Below, one piece after another: positions 33,221-44,224 of a stretch of 64,000 bases of DNA. Each line of letters starts with the position of its first letter. Positions within the stretch are counted from its first letter, which is position 1. The stretch is taken from assembly GCA_039707655.1 (NCBI GenBank), contig CM077666.1:307608166-307672165 (forward strand), written 5' to 3'. Position numbers and translations under genes: made by a program. This stretch comes from Elymus sibiricus. Its lineage: Eukaryota > Streptophyta > Magnoliopsida > Poales > Poaceae. The notes beneath the pieces were generated by a model, which worked only from the letters and a program-made list of their open reading frames with translations, had not been told where the DNA came from and searched no databases.

Positions 33221-33961
33221 TTACACAACAGCACCAAGTTTCACATGCAACATATAAAACCTTTGGAAAGTAGCATCATAGATGGTAAATAGATAGATGA
33301 ATCTCATCTGGAAAACTGCTGAAGCGGAAGGCGAATATTGAGCCTTCAATGATGTTGAATGTCCTTGCAACTTTAGGCCAGTGGTTGTGGATGATTGCCC
33401 GCCCAACCTTGGTCCTCTTGAGGAAGACTTCAATAGTGTACCATGGGTGTTGAATGAATACCTTCCTCGCCTCTTGACCATAGTTTCAAATAGCGGAGAT
33501 AGCATCCGCTATTGCGTCCGCTATTGCTCAAATTAAATGTCATTACTTTTTGTTAGTGATCTAGAAATATACACAATAATCTAGTGTTTTTACAAATCCG
33601 CTGCTCGGACATAGCGCCTGCAATATCGCCCGCTATCCGCATTCCGCTACGCGGACCCCAATCCGCTACCAGCCCGCTATCCGCTATTTAAAACCATGCT
33701 CTTGACCATGCAGGTGGTTTGAGAGGTAATCATCGGTGAACTGCTTTGGAAAGGACTGAAAACAAAGATATGCATAAATATCTGTTCTAAATTTTGAAAT
33801 GGCACAAAGGAAAAAAAACAAGGTAAAATAGTTAGCACCATCCTATAGTTGACTGATGTCTTCTTCATTGTGCAGACAAAGATCTTGTTGTTATTCATCG
33901 CTAGTTTCTTTATCCTAACAATCTTTTTGAGTTTCTTGACCTGACTGATATTCATGGGCAT
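33221..33961 (-). pseudogene. Captured B3-domain gene fragment, interrupted by a MITE
   Basis: B3 domains bind DNA in plant transcription factors of the REM/ARF/LAV group. Reverse-strand exon 1 (33961-33839, Lys-rich, MNISQVKKLKK) ends at a GTGCTA donor. Exon 2 starts after TTTGTTTTCAG at 33755 and carries B3-like text (FPKQFTDDYLSNHL) and, after the MITE, KVFIQHPWYTIEV, GRAIIHNHWPKVAR and an acidic-aromatic end near 33290. The MITE at 33479-33698 plus its TSD splits the exon; removing them restores continuity. The frame ends at 33221. No dimerisation or effector domain is seen. Probably a captured, now dead, host gene piece. Confidence 0.65.
33479..33698. mobile_element. hAT-type MITE, 220 bp
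   Basis: TIRs CATAGTTTCAAATAGCGG and CATGGTTTTAAATAGCGG (right end reverse complemented), with perfect 8-bp TSD CTCTTGAC (33471-33478 and 33699-33706). TIR-internal CCGCTAT words recur. The 8-bp TSD indicates hAT transposase activity in trans. Confidence 0.9.
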
Positions 33962-34789
33962 CTCATTTCCCCATATACAAAATGGGTCGAACAGTGGGTC
34001 TAAACCTCTGACAGCAGGACCTACATGTGCAAGACCAAATTATTAAAAACCTAAATATAAGAATGGTCTGTGCAATTGCATAATAATGTGCTATTAGCCA
34101 AAGGACCATGCATGTGCAAACCTCGATGGTAAACCTCAGTGTCTCTCATTATTTCCCTGCAACACATATAAGGTAGATATTGATCAGGTTAAGTGAGAGT
34201 TGGCATACTATCAGTAAAATATGTTAATGGAAAATAAACACGTTGCAGATCCAACAGATTAATTCGAGCCGCATGGAAAAGCCAGTTAACCAAACCAAGC
34301 ATGCTTAACAACTTGGAAATATAGCAATTGTATATGTTTCTCATATATTTAGTACAACCAAATTCGATTTATTTCTCACATGCACAACAATACAAAATTG
34401 TACCCACAACAAATGAACATCACATTGCGGAATTGAATCAAACAGTTAACTAAACACCACAACAAATGAACCAAACAGTTAACTAAGCACCACATTGCAG
34501 AATAGAACATATACTAGAAGATCAGACAGTTACCCAAACCACTCATGCTTAAGAACTACTAGGAAATATAGCAATTGTAGAGTACAGCCAAATTAGATTT
34601 TATTTCTCACATGCATAACAATACAAAATTGTACCCACAAGAATTGAACATCACATTGCAGAATTGAACCAAACAGTTAACTAAACATCACAACAAATGA
34701 ACCAAATAGTTAACTGAGCACCACATTGCACATTATATAGAACTACTAGAAGATCAAATTGCATATTAACATTACATAGGACAATTCAC
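33962..34789. other. CACTA-1 AT-rich spacer
   Basis: No gene. A block at about 34330-34520 recurs diverged at 34560-34740 (shared AACAATACAAAATTGTACCCACAA words), a direct duplication of about 240 bp spacing. Confidence 0.55.
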
Positions 34790-35440
34790 TAGAAGGCACC
34801 GGCAGTGGCCTCGAGAAAACACCACGAACTGTTGTTTAAAGCAGCCAACCGCGTGGCGGCGGCCGCGCGTGAGGCATCGACGGTGGCCACAGTGAGGTGC
34901 TCCTCTAAGATCTGGGGGTCGGCACTCGACCTCATCCACGCGTGCGGCCACGATATGCTTCTCCGCTCCCAAATGCTCCTTGAGCTCCTGGCTATACTGC
35001 GTGCACCATGGCTTTTGGCGACGATTATTTGGAGGATGGGGCGGTGATTTGGGTGGAAGGTGTCGAGCCTGTGGTCGGGGCATGTGGGATAGAGAAGGAG
35101 GAGGAGGATGGGGGTGGGGTGTGGATTACCTGACTAGATCGCCGAGGCCGGGTAGCAGGAAGGAGCATCGCCGGCGAGGAGGTGGCGCTGCAAGCAAGGG
35201 GTGAAGGTTTGAACTTGGAAAGGAAGGAGGAAACAGGGGAAATGTGCCTTTTGGTCGGGAGGGGGGAGGTAGATATTTCTGCGGTTGCCGAAATTTTTCG
35301 CTCGATGCAGCAAAAAACTGGCACGCAAGTGTGGTTGACACGTCGGCGGTGGACTGTAGCCGACGAAGCTTTCGGCGTAAGCCATACATGAGGGTGCCCC
35401 AAGAAATTTTATACTACATCGCACACGATTCTTGCTAATA
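34790..35440. other. GC-rich gene-like fragment of unknown identity
   Basis: Several overlapping frames on both strands, including reverse-strand alanine-rich text around 34800-34900 and a Ser/Pro-rich frame over 35025-35402. Composition resembles a captured exon plus 5' region of a grass gene, but I recognise no domain and cannot choose a frame. Confidence 0.3.
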
Positions 35441-35556
35441 AACTATTTGTGGTCTACTTGATTTTCATTTTGTTTTGAAAGACAAAATGGGGTTACGGCG
35501 GCAAAGGACGGTGTTTGAATTGCTAGAACATTTATCTGCAGTGAACATGCAACTAT

Positions 35557-36914
35557 AGGAGTGTCGTGCTAAAATTTGGAATTATTCAGGGTTTGTTTGG
35601 CCTTTTTTATACATTAATTGAGTTTTCTAGGCATTTAGTGTGCATAATTCAAATTTGAACAACAGGCACATGCTCTGGTGCACCAAAATGGGTTGAAAAA
35701 TCATATATGTGTTATTGGGTGCATGTGTAGGTCCCATGCAAGAAATGCGAATGAATTTAAAACACCGGCGTCGTGGCTCGACCGTAAACAATGAGAAAAT
35801 TGGTTTTTAAATTCCTGTAAATCCAAAACTCGCCTGAAATTCATGAAACTTGGCATGGTGTCATGACATGGCACCAACATGATGTGGTAAAAAATTGTCC
35901 AATTTGGGACAAGTTTTGGTATAAGCTTCTTACAAACCGAAGCTTCTCACAAGAAGCCTCGTGGTTTCGATAGGGAACGTGTCACCTTTGTGGGCGAAAT
36001 GAAATAAACTGCCTCTTCTTGCCTTGATTTTTTTATAGAGGCAACATAGACCAATAGGACTGTCGTGTTAAAATTTGGAATTATTCAGGGTTCGTTTGGC
36101 CTTTTTTATACATTAATTGAGTTTTCTAGGCATTTAATGTGCATAATTGAAATTTGAACTACATGCACATGCTCCAGTGCACCAAAATGGGTTGAAAAAT
36201 CATATATGTGTCCTTGGGTGAATTTTTAGGTCTCATGCAAGAAATGGGAATGAATTTTAAACATCTGGGCATCGTGGCTCGGCCGCAAACATTGAGAAAC
36301 TTAGTTTTTAAATTCCTGTAAATCCAAAACTCGCCTGGAATTCATATAACTTGGCATGGTGTCATGACTTGCACCAACATGATCTGGTAAAAAAATTGTT
36401 CAATTTGGGACAAGTTTTAGTATAACCTTCTTATAAACCGGAGCTTCTCACAAGAAGCCTCATTGTTCCGATAGGGAACGTGTCACCTTTGTGGGCAAAA
36501 CAACATACAGTGCCTCTTCCCGCCTAGATTTTTTTTACAGAGGCAACATAGACCAATAGGAGTGTTGTGCTAAAATTTGGAATTAGTCAGGGTTCGTTTG
36601 GCCATTTTTATACATTAATTGAGTTTTCTAGGCATTTAGTGAGTATAATTCAAATTTGAACTATAGGCACATGCTCTAGTGCACCAAAATGGGTTGAAAA
36701 ATCATATATGTGTCCTTGGGTGAATGTTTAGGTCCCATGCAAGAAATGGGAATGAATTTCAAACATCTAGGCATCGTGGCTCGGCCACGAACATTGAGAA
36801 ACATGGTTTTTAAATTCCTGTAAATCCAAAACTCGTGTGAAATTCATGAAACTTGGCATCGTGTCATGACATGGCACCAACATGCTATGGTAAAATTTTG
36901 TCCAGTTTGGGAAG
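35557..36914. repeat. Tandem array, ~500-bp unit, 2.7 copies
   Basis: Copies begin at about 35557, 36056 and 36558 (periods 499 and 502), each with GTCGTGCTAAAATTTGGAAT and GTGCACCAAAATGGGTTGAA. The third stops at about 36914. Short frames inside are not conserved between copies. Such internal arrays are common in CACTA elements. Confidence 0.9.
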
Positions 36915-37490
36915 GCGCACACATTAACAGCAAACAAAGGCATTTTGGAACAAAGAGGTGCCATGTTACCATCGCAAACAGATGTATTATTGAAACCGTG
37001 GGCATTCTACTAACCATTTACGTGTCGCCATGCGTCCCCCTTTTTATTGGCTAGGAGGCACCGTGCGGGGTAGCTGTTTGAGTAAACGGGAGGCGTGCGA
37101 GCAGTCCGCTGCGCAGGCTCATAGGGAGGCAAGCCCTTTGACCTCCATCTGTCGCCCACCTTGCTCCCAAGTTCTCCATTAATGGCGCCCGAGCTGCTGT
37201 TTTATATGCGCTTAATGCACCTGGATGGAGGGAGTAGTTTGCTTATGATCCCACGGCCCCGCAACGTTAGCATTGTTTTGTTCGTGCCTAGCTGAGAACT
37301 TGACTTTTGGCCTGTTTTCGACTCGTATACATTTACCTATGAACGAAATAATATGATGACGATGGCAATGGATAATAATTGTCTTACATATTCAAGATAA
37401 TATAAAATGCCACATGCGGCATCGCCCGAAAGACACAGGGGCAAAAGAAGAAGGAAGATGCAGACAATGAGATGGGTCGCTGCTCTCTAC
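36915..37490. other. CACTA-1 spacer, no gene
   Basis: Nothing recognisable beyond a few subterminal-type CATCGCAAACA words near 36970. Confidence 0.5.
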
Positions 37491-38294
37491 TTAGTCTTCA
37501 ACGACCTTCATGATATGGGTTGCCTGCGCGTGGAGTTCCTCTATCTCCTTCTTCATCGCCTCCACGACCTTCATCTCCTCTCGCCTGTCCTCCGCCATCT
37601 TCGTCATTGTGTCCATGGCATAGGATTTCTCGTGGCAAGCATCGATGATCTCTTTCACGTCCTCAAGACTTTGCTTGACAGCAGCCATGGATTCCTCAAC
37701 CAGCCGGTCGCGCTCGATGCGGAGCTTCGCCTTGTAATCCATAAGTTCCACGATGATGGCGCTCGTCTTCTTCACCAAGGCATTGCTCTCCTTGTACAGC
37801 TTCGCCCAGCCGGCAATCTCCTCCTTCAGCAGGTCACGCTCGGTGCGGAGCTTCGCCTTGTCATCCATAAGCCCCACGATGACGCTGGCCGCCTTCTTAA
37901 CCGAGGCATTGCTCTCCTCCTACAGCTTCGCCCAGCCGGCGATCTCCTCCTTCAGCATACTGAGCTCAGCACGCATGTCATCGAGGGCTAAGGACTTCAC
38001 CACTACCAGCTCGTCATGTTCGCCTCTACGGCGAATGCGCTTCTGAGAGCCCTCGCCTGCCCACGAGAGATCTTTCGAGGCCACCGCGACGCGGCAGAAC
38101 CTCTCTGCTACTTCCGCAGCACGGCGGGACCTCTCTACTGCTTTCACGGTGCGGCGAGACCTCTTTGCAGCTTCCGCGGTGCATCGGTACCTCTCTGCTG
38201 CTTCGGCGGCACGGCGGGACCTCTCTGCTGCTTCCGCGGCCCTGGTCGTCGCTCCCTAGTTATTTCTCAACCCAGAACTCCTCCTACGGGCCAT
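37491..38294 (-). pseudogene. Coiled-coil gene carried by CACTA-1
   Basis: One reverse-strand frame of about 267 codons from ATG 38294 to the stop at 37491, with two in-frame stops (38256 and 37920). The N-terminus is basic (MARRRSSG), followed by a run of short repeats (RSRRAAEVAERF-like, five copies) and a basic cluster (KRIRRRGEHDE), possibly a nuclear signal. The C-terminal half contains two tandem copies of a ~66-residue coiled-coil unit (KLRTERDLLKEEIAGWAKL, then KLRIERDRLVEES). A TATAAATA lies 83 bp upstream of the ATG. No enzymatic motif. It could be a captured host gene or an element-specific protein; the stops suggest it is no longer made. Confidence 0.6.
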
Positions 38295-38376
38295 GGCAGA
38301 CGCAAGGAATGACGAGCAAGAAAGATTTGTTTGTTTGTCGATGAGGAGGAATGTGCAGTCATTTTCGAGTAGGTAG

Positions 38377-38384
38377 TATTTATA
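38377..38384 (-). promoter_or_regulatory. TATA box of the CACTA-1 coiled-coil gene
   Basis: TATAAATA on the reverse strand, 83 bp upstream of ATG 38294, at a typical plant promoter distance. Confidence 0.45.
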
Positions 38385-39130
38385 ACCTACTCGTAATAAG
38401 CTGCTAAGTGGGAACACGTTTAGGTTTGATCGGTGTGAACAGGTTTGCAATTAATTATAGCGTGGTAATTTGGAATGTGACGGGAAACAAGCTCAAAATT
38501 TATTGATGGTTTTGGTTTCGAAGCCCGGAACGGTTCCCGGGTGGCGTACGTGGGCCCGCGTTCTCGAATGCGTACATGGTGTGTGCACCATAGGATGCAC
38601 TGTAATAGGCGATGTCAGCACACGACTTGTTCCATCAATCGTGCGCGCTCATTATTACTATCGTGCATGATTCTTTTAATTACACTGTGTGCCCGTTAGA
38701 GCACACAATTCCCAGCACACAATCGTATGCAGTGTCACGTGTTATCACACACGTGTTTACATAAGGAACCGTATGTGTAACTTTCAAATCATCACACACG
38801 AGTACTCACACCATGCATCGTGTGTGATGCTCCTAGCCATCGCAAATAATTCATCCGAGTGACTTGTATGCCGTCTATCGCACACATCTCGATCTGGGTA
38901 ACCGTTTGTGTTTTTTGGCTCGTCGCAAACAGTTCATATGGATCAACTGTATGCCACGTTTCGCACACGCAACTCTTATCTGAATCGTGCTTGATGGATC
39001 AGCCATCGCACACAGTTCATTTTATTGGTGATGGTTTTATTACCATACCTTTTGCGATTCATGCATCGCACACAGTTTGGTCGAATGGTCTCTTGTACAT
39101 GTGTCGTCTTAGGACCTTCCTGCAGTAGTG

Positions 39131-40575
39131 GTATAATGAGTGACTAGGGATCGATCATTAACTATTTATATTCCTTTTCTTATTTAGTATTTGGGTTGGT
39201 AAGTTAAACTAGATAGCTATATGAGTGAAACAAAACAACTTTTAAATTGTAGTAAAAAGAGAAAAAAAATCTCATTTACTACATACAAGAATGACGGCGT
39301 GGAAAAGTCATTGTTAAAGCACCTAAAGAAATGTAAAAGAGAGCCGCCAGGCCAAGCCACAATGAAAGAGTATCGATTGGATCAGAAAGAAAATCCCTAT
39401 TCCTATCTTTTTATCCAACTTTAATGATTAAAGCGAAAGGTCTTCCTCTTCCTTCTATACTAATTGCTTTCGCTTGACTCTTCCAATAAAAAAGTATACT
39501 CAGTGGTTGAAGGAAAGCGAAAAGGAATGGCTTTTTCATGTACCAGATCCGGTGAGCCAGTTATCAACCATAGTGATTATAAGGAATACAACTTATGTAT
39601 AGTGCATGTACGGAGCCACCCCCCTCAATGGTGAAATGGTAGCAACTATTGTGTTGTATGCGAACTCCCACCTGATAGGCAAGAGATGGGGCATCTAATG
39701 CTTAGTCCTCCAGTCCTAAAGAGGAGTCTTTCAACCTTGTGTCATCAGCTGGCCCACCAAGCACCCTTCTTTCATTTTAGAGTATCATATAAAGAGAAGA
39801 ATTGAGACTGAACTCATCTTTTTTTATCCCTTTTCATAGCATTTCCTGGCATAGTGAGTTCTGGCTCCTAGCTGACATACTGAATACAAGCGGGTCTATC
39901 TTATTCCGATGTAATGATTCCATTGAATAGTGTGATAACATCCTTGATTTCAGCTAGCTATTCGCAGTGATATGCTTGCTCCTCTTGGATTTCATTCCAT
40001 GATAAGTATGTATTGGAAGTTGGAATTTCCTCGAGCCCAAGTCTCGGAAGGCGCTTTATCCAAGGATTCAGCAAGGAATAGTAGGCTAGTAGGCACAAGC
40101 AAGGCAATTCTATCCCTATTCTTGACCGACATGCAAATCAGTCCATCAATTTGACAAGTATCTGATTTGGTAAATAGTGATTTACTAGATAGAATGGATT
40201 TATTAGGGGCCAGGGGATCATTCCCTTGACTCGTACCGATGATAAGTTTTTTACTCCATGAGAAAAAGAACAAAAGGCTGCCGAATTGGCCTATTTCTTG
40301 CGTGTACCAATTGAAGTATTTTGAGGTATCTTTTTTGAACTGAATTGGATGAAGAAAAGAAGAATTGGAAGAAGAAAAGTTTCTCAACACGCGGAGGAAG
40401 TCCCTTTGAAAAACCGCTTTTATCTGGGAAGAGCGCCTTTGGAAACCCACTGTTGAAGCAGAATATGCAGTTAAAGCTGGAATGATGGGGGGCAATCCTG
40501 TAGTATGGCTTTAGTGCGTAGATTCTCACGCAGGCTCATCGACTGGTGGAGGAGGCCTCCACCACCACAACCAAG
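39131..40575. other. Non-TE island between the two CACTA elements, possibly organelle-derived
   Basis: From about 39240 to 40500 the text has neither TE motifs nor the repeated words seen elsewhere. Its style (A-rich purine runs, phrases such as GGGCCAGGGGATCATTCCC) reminds me of plant mitochondrial spacer DNA, so a nuclear insertion of organelle DNA is possible. This rests on composition and impression only; no organelle gene is identified. Confidence 0.35.
39992..40495 (-). CDS. Uncharacterised 167-codon ORF in the island
   Basis: Open reverse-strand frame starting MPPIIPALTAYS. It is Ser/Lys/Phe-rich, with a hydrophobic-aromatic patch (GQFGSLLFFFSW) too short for a confident membrane helix. 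No known domain. If the island is organelle-derived, this could be one of the anonymous ORFs of plant mitochondrial genomes; if not, it may be chance. No promoter evidence. Confidence 0.25.
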   Translation of the reverse strand: MPPIIPALTAYSASTVGFQRRSSQIKAVFQRDFLRVLRNFSSSNSSFLHPIQFKKDTSKYFNWYTQEIGQFGSLLFFFSWSKKLIIGTSQGNDPLAPNKSILSSKSLFTKSDTCQIDGLICMSVKNRDRIALLVPTSLLFLAESLDKAPSETWARGNSNFQYILIME

Positions 40576-40867
40576 CACTACTAGGGAAAACCCTAGTAGT
40601 AGCGCGAGGTAAAGGCCTAGCAGTAGCGCGGGGGCCCGCGCTACTGCTAGCACGTTGCAGCTAACTTTTAGTAGTAGCGCAGGACTTGCCCCCGCGCTAC
40701 TACTACTTTTGTTAGCAGTAGCGTGGGGTAGGCCCCGTGCTACTACAACCTAGCTGTAGCGCGGGATATTACCCCACGCCACTACTATACGTGCGTATTT
40801 CATTTCTGCATATTTATACTGTATTTATACACCGTTATACAAATTTTTATACAGTAGCAATTATATA

Positions 40868-41002
40868 CAACTCATCATCATCATAGTGATATAACAACTC
40901 ATCATCATCGTAGCGATATAACAACTCATCATCATCGTAGTGACATAACAACTCATCATCATCGTAGTGATATAACAACTCATCATCATCGTAGTGATAT
41001 AA
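40868..41002. repeat. 27-bp minisatellite, five units
   Basis: Five consecutive copies of a 27-bp unit (CAACTCATCATCATCGTAGT...) with only a few substitutions. Located directly inside the CACTA-2 left subterminal region. Confidence 0.9.
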
Positions 41003-41169
41003 CAATGTCTCACCATAATGATCATCATAAGTTAACCACTACTAGCTAATTGTTATCATCCTAGGTAAATAACTTCCTAGCACATGACAAGTAATAGGAC
41101 CTACTCCTCTCTCTTAGGTCAAATAGAATAAAAAAGAAAAACCCCTCCATCTCCATTATGGAGCATAGA

Positions 41170-42293
41170 GATCCACCGGTCTCCAATTTGTGGGCTACGC
41201 TCATTCACTATTTTTCTTCATCCTTTTATTTTGAGGCCTCCATCTGTGTGAGAAGTCGAGTATGCACATTTGATAGTCTCCGTCCATGGCCGTACGCTAA
41301 CAATTGTCATCTCACCTTCGACATACATCAGCGAAGGCACAACATCATTCGGGAGCTTCTATTGAAGAGTATAATAGTAACATAGTTAGCAATGTAGTTT
41401 TCTTAAGAAGAATGTATGAAAAATATGGACTAGTGACACAATAGTAAAAGAATCTTACCATGATATTGAACAAATGTTACCATCACTCAACTTGTGGACT
41501 AGTGGCACATATCCACTATAATTTTTGCCAGCTCCATAAATGATCTTAAAAGTCAGAACATCATTAACAAAGGAGACAAGAGAATTCTTCTCCTCCCAAG
41601 TTAGCTCTGAGCCATAACTGTAGTAGGTCTTGGCGACTATCTTCTGTGTATCTCTCTTAGAAAGGAAATAAGCTGTCAATTATAAATAAACAAGTTTAGT
41701 AGGGATGAATAACAACTATTTTTAAATAAGCAATATAGATTATTTAACAAAAAAAGTTAACAAACTCACGCGGAGGTAGAATTGGAATCATGTCCAAATC
41801 CACCCAAATGTCTTTATCATGTTCAGGATCATCTTGAGGAATGCCAATATCGAAGGTTATTTTCATACCCTCCTCAAATCGTAGGCCTTGCATAATCCTT
41901 TCCAATTTGAACAACCAAAATGTGTGTAACCTACTTCATTTAAGATCTTAACCTCAAAAATGAAACCATGTTTTGTCTTAAGGTGAGATTTCTTCGTATC
42001 CACCTCTTCCCTCTCTTCGAAGGAGAGCTTCTCTAAGACATAAGGTCTTGCATAGCAGGGGGTGCACTAGTCAAATTATAAAAAACAAAAATTACACATT
42101 AAAACAAAAATCTTAAGCCATGCTTAATTAAGAAGAAATACGTGCCGCGGCTGAAGTTACATACCATAAAATATTCGAAGCCCTCCTTAAGCGTGAGGGA
42201 GAAGTATCTACCATTTTCCAAGTGAGGCTTGTTGCACATACCCCCGTTGTCGGTACAGTCATCGCACTCGGGGATCCTATCGTCGTCATCCAT
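41170..42293 (-). pseudogene. Captured B3-domain-like gene in CACTA-2, four exons
   Basis: Exon A 42293-42165 starts MDDDDRIPECDD and has a Cys-x2-Cys...Cys cluster then GRYFSLTLKEGFEYFM, the start of a REM-like B3 fold. Exon B 42066-41770 carries KSHLKTKHGFIFEV and YTHFGCSNWKGLCKAY; one base is lost near 41877, breaking the frame. Exon C 41672-41459 includes YFLSKRDTQKIV and YGSELTWEEKN. Exon D covers about 41385-41200 (VPSLMYVEGEMTIVSV). Donors GTATGT, GTGAGT and GTAAGA and acceptors CTAG and ACAG frame the exons. The DNA-binding assignment is from family resemblance; the copy is dead through the base loss. Confidence 0.65.
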
Positions 42294-43739
42294 TTGATGT
42301 GTTCATAATTGAAGATTAAAAATCGACGGCAAATACCAGGAACTCAACACACATATCACTATTCAGTACGGGTTGACTTTCGGTCTGTCGAGTCTCCCTT
42401 GAAAAAATCTCATCTCTGGTGGTGTATATGGTGGGCACTCCCTCTCTGACATTTCGACCGTCGGTGATGGTCGCTCCTCCCTTCTTTCCCGAGTGTATTA
42501 CCAAAAGGTCTAGCACACGGGAAAGAAGGAGAAGCAACCCCCACGACAACAGTCGGGATTCTTCCTCACTGATAATTCGACCATATATGGTAGTGTATAT
42601 GGTGGACACTTCCCTCACTGATATTTTGACCATCGGTGATGGTCGCATCCCCCCTTCCCTCATGCATTACCAAGGTCTATCACGAGGAGAAGAGGAGGAA
42701 ACGACCCCCACGACAACAGTCGGGATCCTTCCTTCAAGAACATCAATCTATCACACAAGGAGCCCCAACAGACTAAAAGTCAACCCTAAGCATCGATCAA
42801 CATTACATATAACAGAATGCACACAAAACAACATTGCATACTAGAACTACTCCTAGTTACTCCTAGGGCAGGGCACTTGATATTTCCTACTTTCTAGCAC
42901 AAGTCATGCCGAAATCCACGAAAAATTTCGGCATGACCTTTGGTAAAATAGGACATATCGAGCGCCTAAAATTTGCCGGGACGGAAATGAATCAACATTC
43001 CGGCAAAACATAGGCCACTCGGAGGTGTTCCCTGCAAAATCATACACATGTCCAAATAGACAAGCAATACATGTCCAAATATCATCATATATAACAACAT
43101 CATCAAGTTTTATAACTTGTTTAAAATGGAGCTAAGGTACAAACCCTACCACTCTCGACAGAATTTTTTAGTGACATGAAACAAAGAGCGGATGAGGTGG
43201 AGGAGGTGGAATTTTAGCTTACCCACTCGGCTGTAGAGGAAGTATTTGAACAATGGAGTGATGACCAGGGACCAACATCTCCGATGACGATCACTCCAGG
43301 GAGACGCGACACTAGAAAGCCTGCATATTCCACCGAGTGAAAAATTTAGATCATCAAATCTCATATAGCATTCTTTGATGACAAAGTGATAATGACATAA
43401 AAATAATTCGCAATATAATTGGCAACTACATTTTTATAATTTATTCAATACCTAAACTATTTAAAGGTATTTGGTTAATGTAAATACCTAAAACATTTTT
43501 ATATTTTATTCGATACCTAAAACATTTTTATATTCAAAAAACCTATTCGATACCTAATTTTTTTCTATTCTATTACTAATTTTTTTACTGAAAATTTCTA
43601 TTCTATTACTTTTTTTACTAAAAATTCATTTACTAATTTTTTCTATTCTATTACTAGTTTTTTTATATGTGACATATGAAAGAATATTGTCCATTGCATT
43701 CATATATATTTGCTCATATATATTTTCTGTTTATGCAGT
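42294..43739. other. CACTA-2 interior, no gene
   Basis: A two-copy direct repeat of about 175 bp lies at about 42415-42735 (shared GTATATGGTGG, CGGTGATGGTCG and CGACAACAGTCGGGAT). The rest is AT-rich, with degenerate CTATTCTATTACTAATTTTT repeats at 43560-43670. Confidence 0.6.
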
Positions 43740-43754
43740 AAATATGCTCATGAA

Positions 43755-43965
43755 TTAGGTAGGACAGAGGAGGAGGGAGGAGGGAGGAGAGAGGAGGAGG
43801 AGGGCGTCGGGAGGAGGGAGGAGGGAGGAGAGAGGAGGAAGGAGGGCGGCGGGAGGAGGGAGGAGGGAGTAGAGGAGAGGAGGAGGGTGGCGGGACGAGG
43901 GAGGAGAGACGAGGGCGGCGGGAGGAGGAGGGAGGAGGGCAGCGGGAGGAGGGAGGAGGCTTACC
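43755..43965. repeat. Purine-rich (GGA/GGGAGGA) tract
   Basis: About 210 bases of almost pure G/A on the + strand, interrupted by a few GGCGGC or GTC groups, within the CACTA-2 right part. Long frames over it on both strands are products of the low complexity. Confidence 0.85.
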
Positions 43966-44224
43966 GAGGTCCGCGACGGCGGCGACGGCAGGAGGAGGAG
44001 CGGCGGTGAGGATAGGGAGAGTGAGGGACGGGCGGTAGGGAGAGGATAAGGGTGCCTTAGCAGTAGCGCTGGGCATGGGGCCAGTGCTACTAATAATCCC
44101 ACTAGCTGCAAGGCTGGGTACTTACCCCACGATGTTGCCATGTGGGGCCCGGGAGCTGGGCCCATGTATCCATAGTAGCAGCACGGGGTACAGGGTCCGC
44201 GCTACTGCTATGGTGTTAGTTGCA

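Larger units (their letters stand above)
32576..39130. mobile_element. CACTA-1: CACTA (DTC) DNA transposon carrying captured genes
   Basis: The left end reads CACTGCTGCAGACGTGTCC and the right end, reverse complemented, CACTACTGCAGGAAGGTCC. It is flanked by the 3-bp TSD GTA (32573-32575 and 39131-39133), as expected for CACTA elements. Subterminal regions (about 32590-33050 and 38580-39110) are packed with short degenerate words such as CATCGCAAACA and CATCGCACACA in both orientations, the usual transposase-binding landscape. I find no transposase gene, so it is probably non-autonomous. Contents: a B3-domain gene split by a MITE, a GC-rich fragment, a ~500-bp tandem array and a coiled-coil gene. 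Confidence 0.85.
40576..44224. mobile_element. CACTA-2: CACTA (DTC) transposon, left part, interrupted by E4
   Basis: Starts CACTACTAGGGAAAACCC and shows dense subterminal words around CAGTAGCGCGGG and its reverse complement at 40590-40800. The same words reappear at 44055-44215, so 44224 is close to the right end, but the right TIR lies beyond nested E4 and outside the window. The interior holds a B3-domain gene copy (41170-42293), direct repeats and a purine-rich tract. No transposase is seen. Confidence 0.75.

Noticed and set aside
34805..35047. + strand 80-codon frame containing HACGHD, like the metal-binding motif of amidohydrolases
   Set aside because: Only these few residues match; the rest has no resemblance and the GC-rich stretch is open in several frames.
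40868..41002. Regular repeat spacing considered as a CRISPR-like array
   Set aside because: The units are contiguous 27-bp tandem copies without unique spacers, in a plant transposon.
43710..44165. Arg/Glu/Gly-rich + strand frame and Pro/Ser-rich reverse frames over the GGA tract
   Set aside because: Low-complexity translation of a purine tract; no start context or domain.
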